Positions 23,473 through 33,293 of a DNA stretch of 40,519 nt are shown here, piece by piece. Numbering within the stretch: position 1 is the stretch's first letter; each line of letters begins with the position of its first letter. The notes beneath the pieces are model-generated. The model was not told where the DNA came from, searched no databases, and saw only the letters and a list, made by a program, of their open reading frames with translations. The DNA comes from Comamonas sp. lk (GTDB lineage Bacteria; Pseudomonadota; Gammaproteobacteria; Burkholderiales; Burkholderiaceae_C), in the NCBI GenBank assembly GCA_945865425.1, contig CAMBFN010000004.1, positions 1 to 40,519 of the forward strand, given 5' to 3'. The position numbers and the translations under genes were made by a program.

Positions 23473-24393
23473 TTAAGCGCCGTACAGCGGTAACAAAATA
23501 CCGAGCGACAGCCCCAGGCTGCCCATTCCCAGCAGGGTGGAGGCGGTGATCAAGGCACCGACGTAGCCGCCGTCATAGCCCATTTTGGCGGCCAGTACAT
23601 AGCCGCTGGCCGCAGTGGGCAAGGCGGCGAAAGTGAGCAAGATGGCTGCATGCGCTGGAGATAGCTTCAGTGCAAAGGCCAGGCCCAGCGCGGCCAGGGG
23701 CAAGAGCAGGTGCCGGATGCTCAGTAGCCCCATGCCCAGGGTTTTGGCCCGGGCCAGCGACTGCAATTGCATGCCAGCGCCCGCAGCCATCAGGCCCAGC
23801 GCTAAGGATGCCGCGCCAATGCGCGCCACCGTGGGCTCCACCCAGTGGGGGAGCGATAAACCAAGCAAGTTTGCCGCCAAGCCGCTGGTGGTGGCGATGA
23901 TCAAGGGGTTACGCAATAACTCGCGTCCAAAGCCGCGCTCGCTGCCGCGCGCCATGGGCCAGACTGCCGCCACATTGGCTAAGGGCACGCAAAAACCGAT
24001 CAAAACGGCGATGGATAGCAATCCTACGGGGCCGCCCAGCCTTTCGGCCAGGGCCAGGCCGATAAATGAATTGAAGCGAAAGCCCACTTGCGCGGCCGCT
24101 GCGTGTTCGCGCCGGTCAATATGTCTGGAGAGACCCGGTAGAAAGGGCAGGCTGTAGGCCAGTGCCACGCCGCTTGCCAATACGCCCAAGCCACCGGCCA
24201 ACAGGCGCGAGGCGTCGCCCATGTCCAGCGGGCTTTTGATGATGGAGTGAAACAACAGGGTTGGAAACAACAAGTAGTACACCAGCGCATCCACCTGGCT
24301 CCACACGCTGCGGTTCAGGGCGGTATGTCGGCAGATCAGGTAGCCCAGCAAGATAAGGGAAAACTCGGGAAGCAGAATTAGGGCGTAGCTCAC
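23473..24393 (-). CDS. AEC (auxin efflux carrier) family transporter
   Basis: This 306-residue integral membrane protein has about ten hydrophobic spans and the AEC pattern: an N-terminal LPEFSLILLGYLICR, the middle GFCVPLANVAAVWPM, and TFAALPTAASGYVLAAKMG near the C-terminus. Members move small organic anions or auxin-like acids with protons, and the substrate cannot be told from sequence. The start is GTG at 24393. It is convergent with queG, with a gap of six bases. There is no partner gene. Confidence 0.88.
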   Translation of the reverse strand: MSYALILLPEFSLILLGYLICRHTALNRSVWSQVDALVYYLLFPTLLFHSIIKSPLDMGDASRLLAGGLGVLASGVALAYSLPFLPGLSRHIDRREHAAAAQVGFRFNSFIGLALAERLGGPVGLLSIAVLIGFCVPLANVAAVWPMARGSERGFGRELLRNPLIIATTSGLAANLLGLSLPHWVEPTVARIGAASLALGLMAAGAGMQLQSLARAKTLGMGLLSIRHLLLPLAALGLAFALKLSPAHAAILLTFAALPTAASGYVLAAKMGYDGGYVGALITASTLLGMGSLGLSLGILLPLYGA

Positions 24394-24576
24394 GCCTACG
24401 AGGATACCAGCGCAAGCCCGCAGCGTCGGGCCACCGAAGGGCGCAGCAGCTTGGGACCTATGGGCCCACGCGGTGTGGCCGCTTTGGTGAGGGCCTGGCG
24501 GGCTTCGTTGTAGTATCGCCGTTTACCATGAAGGTCGCTGCGCTTGGCAGCGGCCATTGATACACAGGAGTTTCCT

Positions 24577-25551
24577 ATGCAGCGTCGCCCCTTAGTCGTT
24601 TCCATTTTTGCCCTCAGTGCCCTGGTAGCGGCCAGTGGCGTAGGGGCCCAGGCCTACCCCAACAAACCGGTGAAATTACAAGTGCCTTTTGCGCCCGGCG
24701 GCACCACCGACATCGTGGCCCGGGTGATTTCCGATGCCATGGGCAAGGCCCTGGGCCAAAGCGTGGTGGTGGAAAACAAGGCCGGTGGCGGCGGCGTGAT
24801 TGGCGCCAATGAAACCGCCAAGTCCGCGCCCGATGGCTATTCGCTGGGTATGGCCACCGTGTCCACGGTAGCGGCCAACCCGGCCATCAACCCCAAAATT
24901 CCGTACAACGTGCTGACCGATTTCACACCCATCATCAACGTGGCGGCTACGCCTAATGTGATTGCAGTGCATCCCAGCTTCCCCGCCAAGGACTACAAGG
25001 GCTTTGTCGCCGAGCTGAAAAAAAGCCCCGGCCAGCATTCCTACGCGTCCTCGGGCACGGGCGGGATCGGGCATCTGCAGATGGAGTTGTACAAAAACCT
25101 GGCCGGTGTCTTTGTGACCCATATTCCTTACCGGGGCGCCGGTCCGGCACTCAACGACACCGTGGCTGGCCAGGTGCCGATTATTTTTGACAATATGCCA
25201 TCGGCTTTGCCTTTCATCCAGACTAACAAACTGGTCGCCATCGCAGTTGCTGCACCGCAGCGCCTGGCCCAATTGCCGCAAGTGCCGACCTTCAAAGAAG
25301 TGGGTTTGGAGCCGGTGAACCGCATGGCGTTTTACGGTATTTACGGCCCTAAAGGCTTACCCAAAGACGTGGTGGACAAGGTCAATGCGGCAGTACGCAA
25401 GGCCTTGGAAGACCCCTCGGTTCGCAAGCGCATCGAGGACACCGGCTCGATCATCATTGGCAACACCCCCGAGCAATTTGCAGAGCAAATGAAGGCCGAA
25501 TACGCGGTCTATAAGCAAGTGGTAGAGACAGCCAAACTCAAGCTCGACTGA
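24577..25551 (+). CDS. Bug/TctC-family tripartite tricarboxylate transporter substrate-binding protein
   Basis: This 324-residue periplasmic binding protein has a signal peptide ending near AQA at residue 25, then [16 protein letters not shown]. The Bug family ligand loops are seen as [12 protein letters not shown] and [16 protein letters not shown], with [10 protein letters not shown] after. Members bind carboxylates, aromatic acids or amino acids, and Burkholderiales genomes carry very many. ATG 24577 follows AGGAG at 24566-24570. No TctA/TctB membrane genes are adjacent, which is common for this group. It is followed after two bases by xerD. Confidence 0.94.
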   Translation: MQRRPLVVSIFALSALVAASGVGAQAYPNKPVKLQVPFAPGGTTDIVARVISDAMGKALGQSVVVENKAGGGGVIGANETAKSAPDGYSLGMATVSTVAANPAINPKIPYNVLTDFTPIINVAATPNVIAVHPSFPAKDYKGFVAELKKSPGQHSYASSGTGGIGHLQMELYKNLAGVFVTHIPYRGAGPALNDTVAGQVPIIFDNMPSALPFIQTNKLVAIAVAAPQRLAQLPQVPTFKEVGLEPVNRMAFYGIYGPKGLPKDVVDKVNAAVRKALEDPSVRKRIEDTGSIIIGNTPEQFAEQMKAEYAVYKQVVETAKLKLD

Positions 25552-25553
25552 GT

Positions 25554-26480
25554 TTGCCCGGCCTGCCAACGAGCATCGTGCCTGCATCGGCGAGTGATGC
25601 GTCTATCGACGCATTTGTTGATGCGCTGTGGCTGGAAGACGGGCTGGCACTCAACAGCTTGCAGGCCTACCGGCGCGACCTGGTCAAGCTGCAAGCCCAT
25701 CTGCAAGGCGCGTCGCTGACCAGTTGTTCGCAATGGCAATTGCAGCATTACTTTGCGGCGCAACATGGGGGTAGCAAAGCCACTACCGCCAACCGCCGCC
25801 TGACGGTCTTTAAACGCTACTTCCGCTGGGCACTGCGCCATGGACTGGTGCAGCAAGACCCTACGCTACAGCTTCAATCGGCCAAGCAGGCCTTGCGTGT
25901 GCCCAAGACCTTGAGTGAAGCCCAGGTCGAAGCCTTGTTGGCCGCGCCCGATGTGGGCAGCGCCATTGGCGTGCGTGACCGCACCATGCTGGAGCTGATG
26001 TACGCCAGCGGCCTGCGGGTGAGTGAACTGGTCGGGCTCAAAGTGTTTCAACTCGGGCTCAACGACAACGTCTTGCGGGTGATGGGAAAGGGCTCTAAAG
26101 AGCGCCTGGTGCCCTATGGCGAAGTGGCAAGCCAGTGGCTGGGTGATTACCTGGGCGGCGCCCGCGATGTCTTGCTTGCGGGCAAGCAGACCGAAGCGCT
26201 ATTTGTGACCACCCGCGGAACCGTTGCGGGCAGCGCCATGACGCGGGTGATGTTTTGGATGCTGGTGAAAAAATATGCGCTTGTAGCAGGCATCCATGCC
26301 CCCTTGTCGCCGCATACTTTGCGCCATGCATTCGCGACGCACTTACTCAACCATGGCGCCGATTTGCGGACTGTGCAACTGCTGCTGGGTCATGCCGATA
26401 TTTCCACCACCACCATATACACCCATGTCGCGCGCGAACGCCTGGCCAAGCTGCATGCGGAGCACCACCCCAGGGGATAA
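25554..26480 (+). CDS. xerD: site-specific tyrosine recombinase XerD
   Basis: This 308-residue recombinase resolves chromosome dimers at dif together with XerC. The SAM-like N-terminal domain covers about 20-105. The catalytic residues are in place: R in ASGLRVSEL, K in GKGSKERLVP, H and R in LSPHTLRHAFATH, H in LGHADIST and Y in TTIYTHV. Length and sequence fit XerD better than XerC or an island integrase. The start seems to be TTG 25554, two bases after the Bug gene stop; a GTG at 25578 is an alternative. No attachment site is beside it. Confidence 0.93.
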   Translation: MPGLPTSIVPASASDASIDAFVDALWLEDGLALNSLQAYRRDLVKLQAHLQGASLTSCSQWQLQHYFAAQHGGSKATTANRRLTVFKRYFRWALRHGLVQQDPTLQLQSAKQALRVPKTLSEAQVEALLAAPDVGSAIGVRDRTMLELMYASGLRVSELVGLKVFQLGLNDNVLRVMGKGSKERLVPYGEVASQWLGDYLGGARDVLLAGKQTEALFVTTRGTVAGSAMTRVMFWMLVKKYALVAGIHAPLSPHTLRHAFATHLLNHGADLRTVQLLLGHADISTTTIYTHVARERLAKLHAEHHPRG

Positions 26481-26510
26481 GCGAAAGCGGCCACGCGCCG
26501 CGCGCAGTAC

Positions 26511-27437
26511 TTAGTCCGCTGTGCGCGGTTTGAAAAACGGCAGGCTCCACAAACCACTGGACAAGCTGGTGCCCAAGACGATGACTAAAGCGCAGCCCAG
26601 CATCCAGTGCGTCACGCCTTCACCCAGCAAGACCACGCCATAGGCAATGGCAAATACCGGGATGGCAAAAGTCACCGTTAATGCGCGGCCTGGGCCGGCT
26701 TTGGCAATCAGCCGGAAATACAGGATGTAGGCGGTACCGGTACACAGCACGCCCAAGGCGCTCACGGCGAGCCATGCTTGCGTACTGGGCGCCTGCGCCG
26801 GCCAAAACCACAGGCAAAAAGGCAGTAGAAAAATCGAGGCACCCAGCTGGCTTCCGGTAGCCGAGACCAAAGACGGCACGCCACCCAAAAAGCGCCGCGT
26901 ATAGCTGGCGGCAATGCCGTAGCACAGGCAGGCCAGTAGGCTGGCGGCAATGCCCCAGGCGCTGGAGCCGCCCAGGGGATTGGCGTCAAAGCTGGCGTTC
27001 TCACTGGCCAATAAGGCAATGCCGGCAAAGCCGATGAGCAAGCCCACCGCGCGCGAACCCGATGGCCGCTCACCCAGCCAGAACCAGGCGACGAGCGCGC
27101 CAAACAAGGGCACAGTGGCATTGAGCACCGAGGACTGGCCGATAGAAATATTTTGCAGCGCAAAGGCGATGCAGACAAAGGGAATGGCCGAATTGATCAC
27201 CCCGACCAGCAGGACCTTTTTCCAATGCAATACAAAGTCGGCCCGGTGCCCCCGCAGCAGCATCAAGGGCAGCAGCACGGCGCTGGCGATGATCACGCGC
27301 AGCGCGGCGGTGGCCACTGGCCCAAAGCCGGCCATGCTCAGGCGCGTGAATAAAAAAGAAGCGCCCCAAATGGCTGCCAGGGCAATGAAATCAGGTACCC
27401 AGCGTGCTGGGCGCGCGTCGCTGACAAGGGAATTCAA
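26511..27437 (-). CDS. DMT superfamily (EamA) transporter
   Basis: This 308-residue membrane protein has two EamA repeats and about ten spans. The first repeat begins FIALAAIWGASFLFTRLS; the second begins SSAWGIAASLLACLCYGIAASYTRRFLG. Members export amino acids, nucleosides or other metabolites, and the substrate is not evident. The start is TTG 27437 overlapping the ogt stop as TTGA, so the two genes are translationally coupled. It is convergent with xerD. Confidence 0.9.
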   Translation of the reverse strand: MNSLVSDARPARWVPDFIALAAIWGASFLFTRLSMAGFGPVATAALRVIIASAVLLPLMLLRGHRADFVLHWKKVLLVGVINSAIPFVCIAFALQNISIGQSSVLNATVPLFGALVAWFWLGERPSGSRAVGLLIGFAGIALLASENASFDANPLGGSSAWGIAASLLACLCYGIAASYTRRFLGGVPSLVSATGSQLGASIFLLPFCLWFWPAQAPSTQAWLAVSALGVLCTGTAYILYFRLIAKAGPGRALTVTFAIPVFAIAYGVVLLGEGVTHWMLGCALVIVLGTSLSSGLWSLPFFKPRTAD

Positions 27438-27931
27438 ATCGCGCTTTCGAGTTGCAGCAAGGCGATCTTACGTGGCAGGCCACCGGCATAGCCGGTCAAT
27501 TGACCATTGCTGCCGATCACGCGGTGGCAGGGTATAAAAATGCTCAAAGGATTTCGGCCTATCGCACCACCCACGGCGCGTACCGCTGCCGGGTTGCCGA
27601 TGGCCCGCGCAATCGCGCCATAGGTACAGGTAGTGCCGGCGGGAATGGCGCGCAAGCCTTGCCACACCGATTGCTGGAAGGTGGTGCCACCTGTCCAATC
27701 CAAGGCCAGCGTGAACACCCTGCGCCTTTTTGAAAAATAGTCGTTCAACTGGCTACGGGCTTGCTCCAGCAGCAAATGGCCAGGGCGCTTTTGAAAAGTG
27801 TCAAGCACCGCAAAGTGCTGCTGGCCTTCAAACCATGCGCCCAAAAGGGCATCATCCGTTGCCAGCAGCGCCATGGGTCCTAAGGGACTGAGGTAGCTGC
27901 AGGTGACTGCCTGGGGCGGGAAGCGGTGCAT
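27434..27931 (-). CDS. ogt: methylated-DNA--[protein]-cysteine S-methyltransferase
   Basis: This 165-residue repair protein takes O6-alkyl groups from guanine onto its own cysteine and is used once. The active site IPCHRVIG is present. So is the helix-turn-helix that enters the minor groove, seen as FQQSVWQGLRAIPAGTTCTYGAIARAIG and ending RAVGGAIGRNP. There is no Ada regulatory N-terminus, so it is of the Ogt type. It is divergent from the phosphohexomutase gene, with about 210 bases between, where I see no strong promoter motif. Confidence 0.94.
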   Translation of the reverse strand: MHRFPPQAVTCSYLSPLGPMALLATDDALLGAWFEGQQHFAVLDTFQKRPGHLLLEQARSQLNDYFSKRRRVFTLALDWTGGTTFQQSVWQGLRAIPAGTTCTYGAIARAIGNPAAVRAVGGAIGRNPLSIFIPCHRVIGSNGQLTGYAGGLPRKIALLQLESAI

Positions 27932-28141
27932 GGGGGTATGAGAGCAGGTTTCGAATTTTGCAGTGTATCGGGCTTGCCCTCAAGACCAGCGGGCGTTGGG
28001 CATGGCGGTTTTTGCGGACTCCGTTCGGCGCTGATCCAAGGCGCGGGTGGTCCGCAATTGCTTGCAGGTGCCCCTTCTACAATGCTTCGCACTGAGCCTG
28101 CCAGCCCGGCACACATAAAAATACGCAATCACCTTCATCGT

Positions 28142-29524
28142 ATGCAACTTTCTCCCACCATATTTAAAGCCTACGACATCCGAGGCATCGTGCCTGCCAC
28201 GGTACACGCCGACATGGCACGCGCTCTGGGCCGCGCCTTCGGCACCCTGGCCATGCGCCAGGGCGAGCGCACCGTGGCCGTCGGGCGCGATGGACGCCTT
28301 AGCGGGCCGCTGCTGGCCGGCGCATTGATGCAGGGTTTGCAGGATACGGGCGTCCAGGTCATCGATATCGGCCCCGCCACTACGCCTATGCTGTACTTTG
28401 CCGCCTGCACCTTGTGCAACAGCGGCATCCAGGTTACGGGAAGCCATAACCCACGTGATTACAACGGCTTCAAAATGGTCCTGGGCAGTAAGGCGATTTA
28501 CGGCGAGGAAATCCAGTCTTTGCGCCGCATCATGGAAGACGAAAGCTGGGATTTGCAAGCCGGTGGCGGCTGCACCCAGGCCGACGTTTTGCCCACGTAT
28601 CGCGAACGCATCGTCGGTGACATCCAGTTGGCGCGTCCCCTCAAAATCGTGGTCGATTCGGGCAATGGCATTGCCGGTGCCAGCGCGCCGGGCATTTTGC
28701 GCGCCATAGGCTGTGAGGTTACCGAGTTGTACAGCGAGGTCGATGGTAATTTCCCCAACCACCACCCGGACCCGAGCAAGCCCGAAAATCTGCGCGACCT
28801 GATCGCCGCCTTGCAGGCCGGTGACGCCGAGTTGGGCCTGGCCTTCGATGGCGACGGCGACCGCCTGGGCATTGTGACGCGCGATGGCAGTAATATTTTC
28901 CCAGACCGGCAAATGATGTTGTTTGCGCAGGACGTGCTTTCGCGGGTACCCGGCGCTACTATTTTGTTTGATGTGAAATGCTCGCAGCGCCTGGCTCCGG
29001 CCATAGCGGCAGCAGGCGGCGTGCCGCTGATGTTCAAGACCGGCCACTCTTTGATCAAAGCCAAAATGCGCGAAATCGGTTCGCCCCTGGGCGGCGAGAT
29101 GAGCGGGCATATATTTTTCAAAGAGCGTTGGTTCGGTTTTGATGACGGCACCTACGCAGGATGTCGTTTGCTGGAGATCGTCAGCCGTGTTGCCGATTCC
29201 AATGCTTTGCTGCACGCATTGCCCACCAGCTTTTCCACGCCCGAGCTCAACGTGCCCTGCCAAGAAGGCGAAGCGCATGCAGTGGTGGAACGCTTGGTAG
29301 CGGCGGCACACTTTGTCGCCCCAGCGGTATGCACCACCATCGACGGTTTGCGCGTAGATTGGCCCGATGGTTTTGGCCTGGTGCGTGCCTCCAACACCAC
29401 GCCGGTGCTGGTGCTGCGCTTTGAGGGCCATGACGCGCAAGCGCTGGCACGCATCCAAGACGCCATGATGGTTTTGTTGCGCAGTGTCAAGCCCGATGCA
29501 CGGTTCGAAGAGGCCGCGCATTGA
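28142..29524 (+). CDS. phosphomannomutase/phosphoglucomutase
   Basis: This 460-residue alpha-D-phosphohexomutase interconverts hexose 1- and 6-phosphates for nucleotide sugars used in LPS and exopolysaccharide. The four active-site loops are clear: the phosphoserine loop TGSHNPRDYN, the metal loop AFDGDGDRLG, the sugar loop GGEMSGHIFF and the phosphate loop RASNTTPVLV. The AlgC/ManB type is likely, with dual specificity. ATG 28142 begins MQLSPTIFKAYDIRG, the normal N-terminus; the frame is open from 27926, but that part is unlike the family. waaC follows after 18 bases, so it may be one operon with the LPS core genes. Confidence 0.95.
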   Translation: MQLSPTIFKAYDIRGIVPATVHADMARALGRAFGTLAMRQGERTVAVGRDGRLSGPLLAGALMQGLQDTGVQVIDIGPATTPMLYFAACTLCNSGIQVTGSHNPRDYNGFKMVLGSKAIYGEEIQSLRRIMEDESWDLQAGGGCTQADVLPTYRERIVGDIQLARPLKIVVDSGNGIAGASAPGILRAIGCEVTELYSEVDGNFPNHHPDPSKPENLRDLIAALQAGDAELGLAFDGDGDRLGIVTRDGSNIFPDRQMMLFAQDVLSRVPGATILFDVKCSQRLAPAIAAAGGVPLMFKTGHSLIKAKMREIGSPLGGEMSGHIFFKERWFGFDDGTYAGCRLLEIVSRVADSNALLHALPTSFSTPELNVPCQEGEAHAVVERLVAAAHFVAPAVCTTIDGLRVDWPDGFGLVRASNTTPVLVLRFEGHDAQALARIQDAMMVLLRSVKPDARFEEAAH

Positions 29525-29542
29525 GACTTACCGCCTGGCCCC

Positions 29543-30553
29543 ATGCGCATCTTGTTCGTTAAGCTTTCCTCCTTGGGTGATGTCATTCAGACCATGGCGG
29601 TGGTGCCAGACTTACTGGCGGCGGTTCCAAACGCAGAGATCGATTGGGTTGTAGAAGAAGCGTTTGCGCCCTTGGTGTCTTTGGTAAACGGAGTGCGCGC
29701 TGTCATACCGGTCGGACAAAGGCGTTGGCGTAAGTCTTTTTTTAGCGCGCCGACACGCGCAGAACGCCGCGCATTTCACGCCCGATTGCGTCGGGATGCT
29801 TATGACGCTGTAATTGACTTCCAAGGATTGCTCAAATCAGCTTGGGTGGCCCGTACAGCCCGCCTACAGCCCGGCGGTTTTAGCGTGACCTATGCCAATG
29901 GCAGTGATGCCTGTTCCTATGAGTGGCCAGTGCGCTACCTTGTGCAGCGCAGTGTGCCCATGCCCCAGCGCATCCACGCGGTGGAGCGTTATCGCCTGTT
30001 GGCGGCTAAGGCCCTGGCTTATAGCCATTTGCCGCTTTTGCAAATGCCTGCGCGATACGCCTGGGATATCGGGGCTCAGGCCCAACCGGCCATGGCGATG
30101 CCCGAAGTGGTGCTGGCGCATGGCACCACGCGTTCGGATAACGAATGGCCTGACGACCGTTGGCTCGCTGTAGCGCAAAAATTGATCACTGCCGGGTTCT
30201 CTGTGGGCTTTCCGCACGCCGGAGCGCGGGAGTTGACGCGGGTAAAGGCGCTTGCGGGCCAGTTAGGCCCGATGGCTTGCGTTTGGCCGGCACACAGCTT
30301 GGACGCGCTGGCCCGCCGGATGGCTGCCAGCGCCGGCGTGATTGGCGTCGATTCCGGCCTCAGCCATTTGGCCGTGGCCCTGGATTTGCCGCATGTACAG
30401 ATCTTCAGCCAGGACCGTGCGTGGCGTGCCGGGCCGGTGGGGCGAGACTACCAACTTGTTGTCGGTGGTGCAGAGGCGCCCGACGGAGCCCAGGTGTGGG
30501 ATGCCTGGCAAGCAGTCACTGCCGCATCCCATGCGGGCCGGGTGTGCCCATGA
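29543..30553 (+). CDS. waaC: lipopolysaccharide heptosyltransferase I
   Basis: This 336-residue glycosyltransferase family 9 enzyme adds the first heptose to Kdo of the LPS inner core. It begins MRILFVKLSSLGDVIQTM, the typical start, then DWVVEEAFAPLV and VIDFQGLLKSAW. The C-terminal half holds HGTTRSDNEWP and GVIGVDSGLSHLAVALD, the ADP-heptose binding region. Its stop overlaps the waaA ATG by four bases. It works at the inner face of the inner membrane. Confidence 0.95.
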   Translation: MRILFVKLSSLGDVIQTMAVVPDLLAAVPNAEIDWVVEEAFAPLVSLVNGVRAVIPVGQRRWRKSFFSAPTRAERRAFHARLRRDAYDAVIDFQGLLKSAWVARTARLQPGGFSVTYANGSDACSYEWPVRYLVQRSVPMPQRIHAVERYRLLAAKALAYSHLPLLQMPARYAWDIGAQAQPAMAMPEVVLAHGTTRSDNEWPDDRWLAVAQKLITAGFSVGFPHAGARELTRVKALAGQLGPMACVWPAHSLDALARRMAASAGVIGVDSGLSHLAVALDLPHVQIFSQDRAWRAGPVGRDYQLVVGGAEAPDGAQVWDAWQAVTAASHAGRVCP

Positions 30554-31881
30554 ACAACTCGGAGTCCCAGCGGCCGGCATCGCGTCCCGTCTCTGCGCTG
30601 CAAAGTTTGGTGCATTTGCTGTACAGCGGCCTAATGGTCTTATTGCAGCCCGCGCTGCGCTGGAAGCTACGCCGCCGGGCGCGCAGCGAACCGGCCTATG
30701 CGCAGCATGTAGAACAGCGTTTCGGGCACTATGGCGCAGCGGCCTTGCAAGCGGGCCCGGTGTTGTGGGTGCATTCGGTGTCCCTCGGCGAGACCCGTGC
30801 TATCGGGGCATTGATTGCCTTGTTGCGTGCCCAATGGCCTGGTATGCGCTTATTGCTCACCCATGGTACGGCCACTGGGTTGGATGCCGGCGCTGACTTG
30901 CTGCAAGCGGGCGATTTACAGGTTTGGCAGCCCTGGGACACGGCGGCCGCTACGCGTAGTTTTGTACAGTACTTCAAGCCCCGCCTTGGCTTGTTGGTGG
31001 ACACCGAAATCTGGCCTAACCTGGTGCGCGCCTGTGCCCAGGCCTCGGTGCCACTGTGCCTGGTCAATGCACGCTTAAGCGCGCACTCTTTGCAGCGCGC
31101 CCAGCGCTTACATTGGCTGGCCGAACCGGCTTACCAAAGCTTGGCCGGCGTTTGGCCGCAGGACGAGGACCAGGCCATGCGTTTTCGCGCGCTGGGGGTC
31201 AAGCCCTATGCCCCAACCGGCAATATCAAATTTGACATGGAGCCCGACCTGGCTTTGTGGAGCCAAGGCCAATCGGTCCGCCAGGCGCAGCTGCGCCCGG
31301 TACTCATGCTGGCCGTGAGTCGCGAAGGCGAAGAGGAAATGTGGCTGGATGCCATGCGCCAAGCGCGGGTAAGCGGGCTGGCTATGGACCGCGTGCAGTG
31401 TTTGATCGTGCCACGCCATCCGCAGCGTTTTGACGCAGTGGCCGACTTGCTGCAGTCGGCGGGCTTGTCGGTGGCGCGCCGATCGGTCGATGGAGCACAG
31501 TTTTCGGTCGCTGACGTTTGGTTGGGCGACACGCTGGGCGAGATGGCTTTTTATTACGGCCTGGCCGATGTGGCCTTGCTAGGCGGCAGCTTTGCGCCGC
31601 TAGGCGGGCAAAACCTGATTGAGGCTGCCGCCTGCCGTTGTCCGGTGGTCATGGGCCCGCATACCTTTAATTTTGCGCAAGCGGCCGAGATGGCCCAGGA
31701 GGCTGGCGCTGCCTTGGTGCGGCCCGACCTGGCATCGGCCATACAGGCAGCTTTGCAACTTCTGCAAGACAAAGTGGCCTTGGAGGCTGCGAGCAGCGCT
31801 GCCTGGGCTTTTGCGCAGACCCACAGGGGTGCTGCACTGCGTTTAAGCCGGGCCTTGGATTCGCTGTGGCGTCAGGGCTAA
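30550..31881 (+). CDS. waaA: 3-deoxy-D-manno-octulosonic acid (Kdo) transferase
   Basis: This 443-residue enzyme transfers Kdo from CMP-Kdo to lipid A precursor. An N-terminal hydrophobic anchor (LVHLLYSGLMVLLQPAL) precedes the family blocks WVHSVSLGETRA with the catalytic glutamate, LLLTHGTATG, DTEIWPNLVR and NARLSAHSL. The C-terminal CMP-Kdo site has GGSFAPLGGQNLIEAAA. ATG 30550 overlaps the waaC stop as ATGA. The protein is slightly longer than the usual 420-430 because of the N-terminus. Confidence 0.95.
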   Translation: MNNSESQRPASRPVSALQSLVHLLYSGLMVLLQPALRWKLRRRARSEPAYAQHVEQRFGHYGAAALQAGPVLWVHSVSLGETRAIGALIALLRAQWPGMRLLLTHGTATGLDAGADLLQAGDLQVWQPWDTAAATRSFVQYFKPRLGLLVDTEIWPNLVRACAQASVPLCLVNARLSAHSLQRAQRLHWLAEPAYQSLAGVWPQDEDQAMRFRALGVKPYAPTGNIKFDMEPDLALWSQGQSVRQAQLRPVLMLAVSREGEEEMWLDAMRQARVSGLAMDRVQCLIVPRHPQRFDAVADLLQSAGLSVARRSVDGAQFSVADVWLGDTLGEMAFYYGLADVALLGGSFAPLGGQNLIEAAACRCPVVMGPHTFNFAQAAEMAQEAGAALVRPDLASAIQAALQLLQDKVALEAASSAAWAFAQTHRGAALRLSRALDSLWRQG

Positions 31882-31907
31882 GGCGCACGGGCCTTGCTGC
31901 TTAGCGC

Positions 31908-33221
31908 CTAACGCAGCAGCGCATTAATGGCTTGTAGATCAGCCGCCTTTAGGATGCCGCTGGCCTGGCGCAGCTTGAGGTTACCCACCAAAACGTCGTA
32001 GCGCGCTTTCGATAGCTTGGCTTTGGTGTCGTAGAGCTGGCTTTGGGAATTGAGTACGTCGATGTTGATGCGCACGCCCACCTGGTAACCAAGCTTGTTG
32101 GCATCGAGCGCGCTTTGGCTGGAGATAGTCGCCGCTTGGTAGGCCCGCACCTGTCCGAGTGCCGAGTCCACACCCATAAACGCTGCACGGGTGCTCTGAG
32201 CCACATTGCGTTGCGCTGCTTCCAGATCCGCGCGCGCCTTGTCTTCTAGAGACAAGGTTTCTTTGACGCGATTTTGAATCGAGTAGCCGGAAAACAATGG
32301 CATATTGATGTTGAAACCCACCGTGTAGGCATTGGAGCCCGCAAAAAATGACGAGGCCACACTGCCATTGTTGGTGGTGGCCTGGTAGCGGGCCACCAGA
32401 TCTACTGTGGGCATATTGGCTGAATTGGCCTTTTGGGTTTCCAGGCGGGCCACTTCCAGCGCGAGCTTAAGCTGCCGGATAACGGGGTGCTCGGTTTGAC
32501 CGACGGTCAGCCATTCGTTCATGTCCGCGGGCGAGAACTGGGAAAGATTGAAATCCGGTGCAAGCGCCAACGGCTTGACATCGGACTTGCCCACTAACTG
32601 CGCCAATGCCAATGTTTTGACGCGCAAATCATTTTCTGCAGCGATCTCTTGGGCTAGTACCAGGTCAAAGCGCGCTTGCGCTTCGCGCGCGTCGGTGATC
32701 GTGGAAGTGCCGACTTCAAAGTTGCGCTTGGCGGCAGCTAATTGTTCTTGCACCGCCACTTTTTGGGCTTTTACAAATTCCAGGCTGTCGGCCGATGCCA
32801 GCACATCAAAGTAAGCCTGACTCAGCCGCAAGATCAGTTCCTGCTCGGCAGTTTGCAAGGCGCTGGCGGCTTGTTGTACCGCTTTGCGGCTCTGTGCATA
32901 GCTGGCCTCATCGGCCGGCCGGTACAAGCCCTGACTGGCGTCCAGCGTCATGGAGTTGTTGTTAAAGGTACGGTCCGCTTGCGCCAGGCCGGCGCTCCAG
33001 GTGGCATTGATGCCGACCTTGGGCAAGACCAGGGCCATAGCCTGGTCAGCCTTATATAGGTTGGCGTCGTTTTGTGCCTTAGCCGATTGGTAGCTGGCAT
33101 CAAAGTCGCGCGCGGCGGCATACAAGTCCACCAGACTTTGGGCCTGCACAGCCGGTACCATGCAGATCGCCATCAGCAAAACTACATGGCGCAAACGCGA
33201 GGGATGGATGGGTGTTTTCAT
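31908..33221 (-). CDS. TolC-family outer-membrane efflux channel
   Basis: This 437-residue protein has a signal peptide ending AVQAQ near 28, then SLVDLYAAARDFDASYQSAKAQ, the TolC first helix with its repeated inner copy. Long helical stretches with regular Ala/Gln and YQVGVRINIDVLNSQSQLYDTKAKL are typical of TolC/TolC-like type I secretion and RND channels. It trimerises in the outer membrane and spans the periplasm. It is the last gene of the run with a fusion protein and RND pump upstream, so it is the likely exit duct of that pump. It could also serve other pumps. Confidence 0.95.
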   Translation of the reverse strand: MKTPIHPSRLRHVVLLMAICMVPAVQAQSLVDLYAAARDFDASYQSAKAQNDANLYKADQAMALVLPKVGINATWSAGLAQADRTFNNNSMTLDASQGLYRPADEASYAQSRKAVQQAASALQTAEQELILRLSQAYFDVLASADSLEFVKAQKVAVQEQLAAAKRNFEVGTSTITDAREAQARFDLVLAQEIAAENDLRVKTLALAQLVGKSDVKPLALAPDFNLSQFSPADMNEWLTVGQTEHPVIRQLKLALEVARLETQKANSANMPTVDLVARYQATTNNGSVASSFFAGSNAYTVGFNINMPLFSGYSIQNRVKETLSLEDKARADLEAAQRNVAQSTRAAFMGVDSALGQVRAYQAATISSQSALDANKLGYQVGVRINIDVLNSQSQLYDTKAKLSKARYDVLVGNLKLRQASGILKAADLQAINALLR

Positions 33222-33293
33222 AGTCAGTTTCTCGGTCGTTAAATAGATGTTGTTGGGGCCGGATAGTGTTCTTCAACGAAAAATGTCTTTGCG

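Noticed and set aside
25554-26480. Phage or island integrase
   Set aside because: Length, N-terminal domain and sequence fit the housekeeping XerD; there are no attachment repeats, tRNA junction or phage genes nearby.
27980-29521. Open frame of 513 codons on the minus strand
   Set aside because: Lies antisense over the phosphohexomutase gene, which has all four active-site loops; the antisense product has no recognisable motif and is a high-GC shadow.
31881-31909. Inverted repeat AGGCGC...GCGCCT between waaA and the TolC-like gene as a terminator
   Set aside because: Only six paired bases around a long loop and no T-run on either strand.
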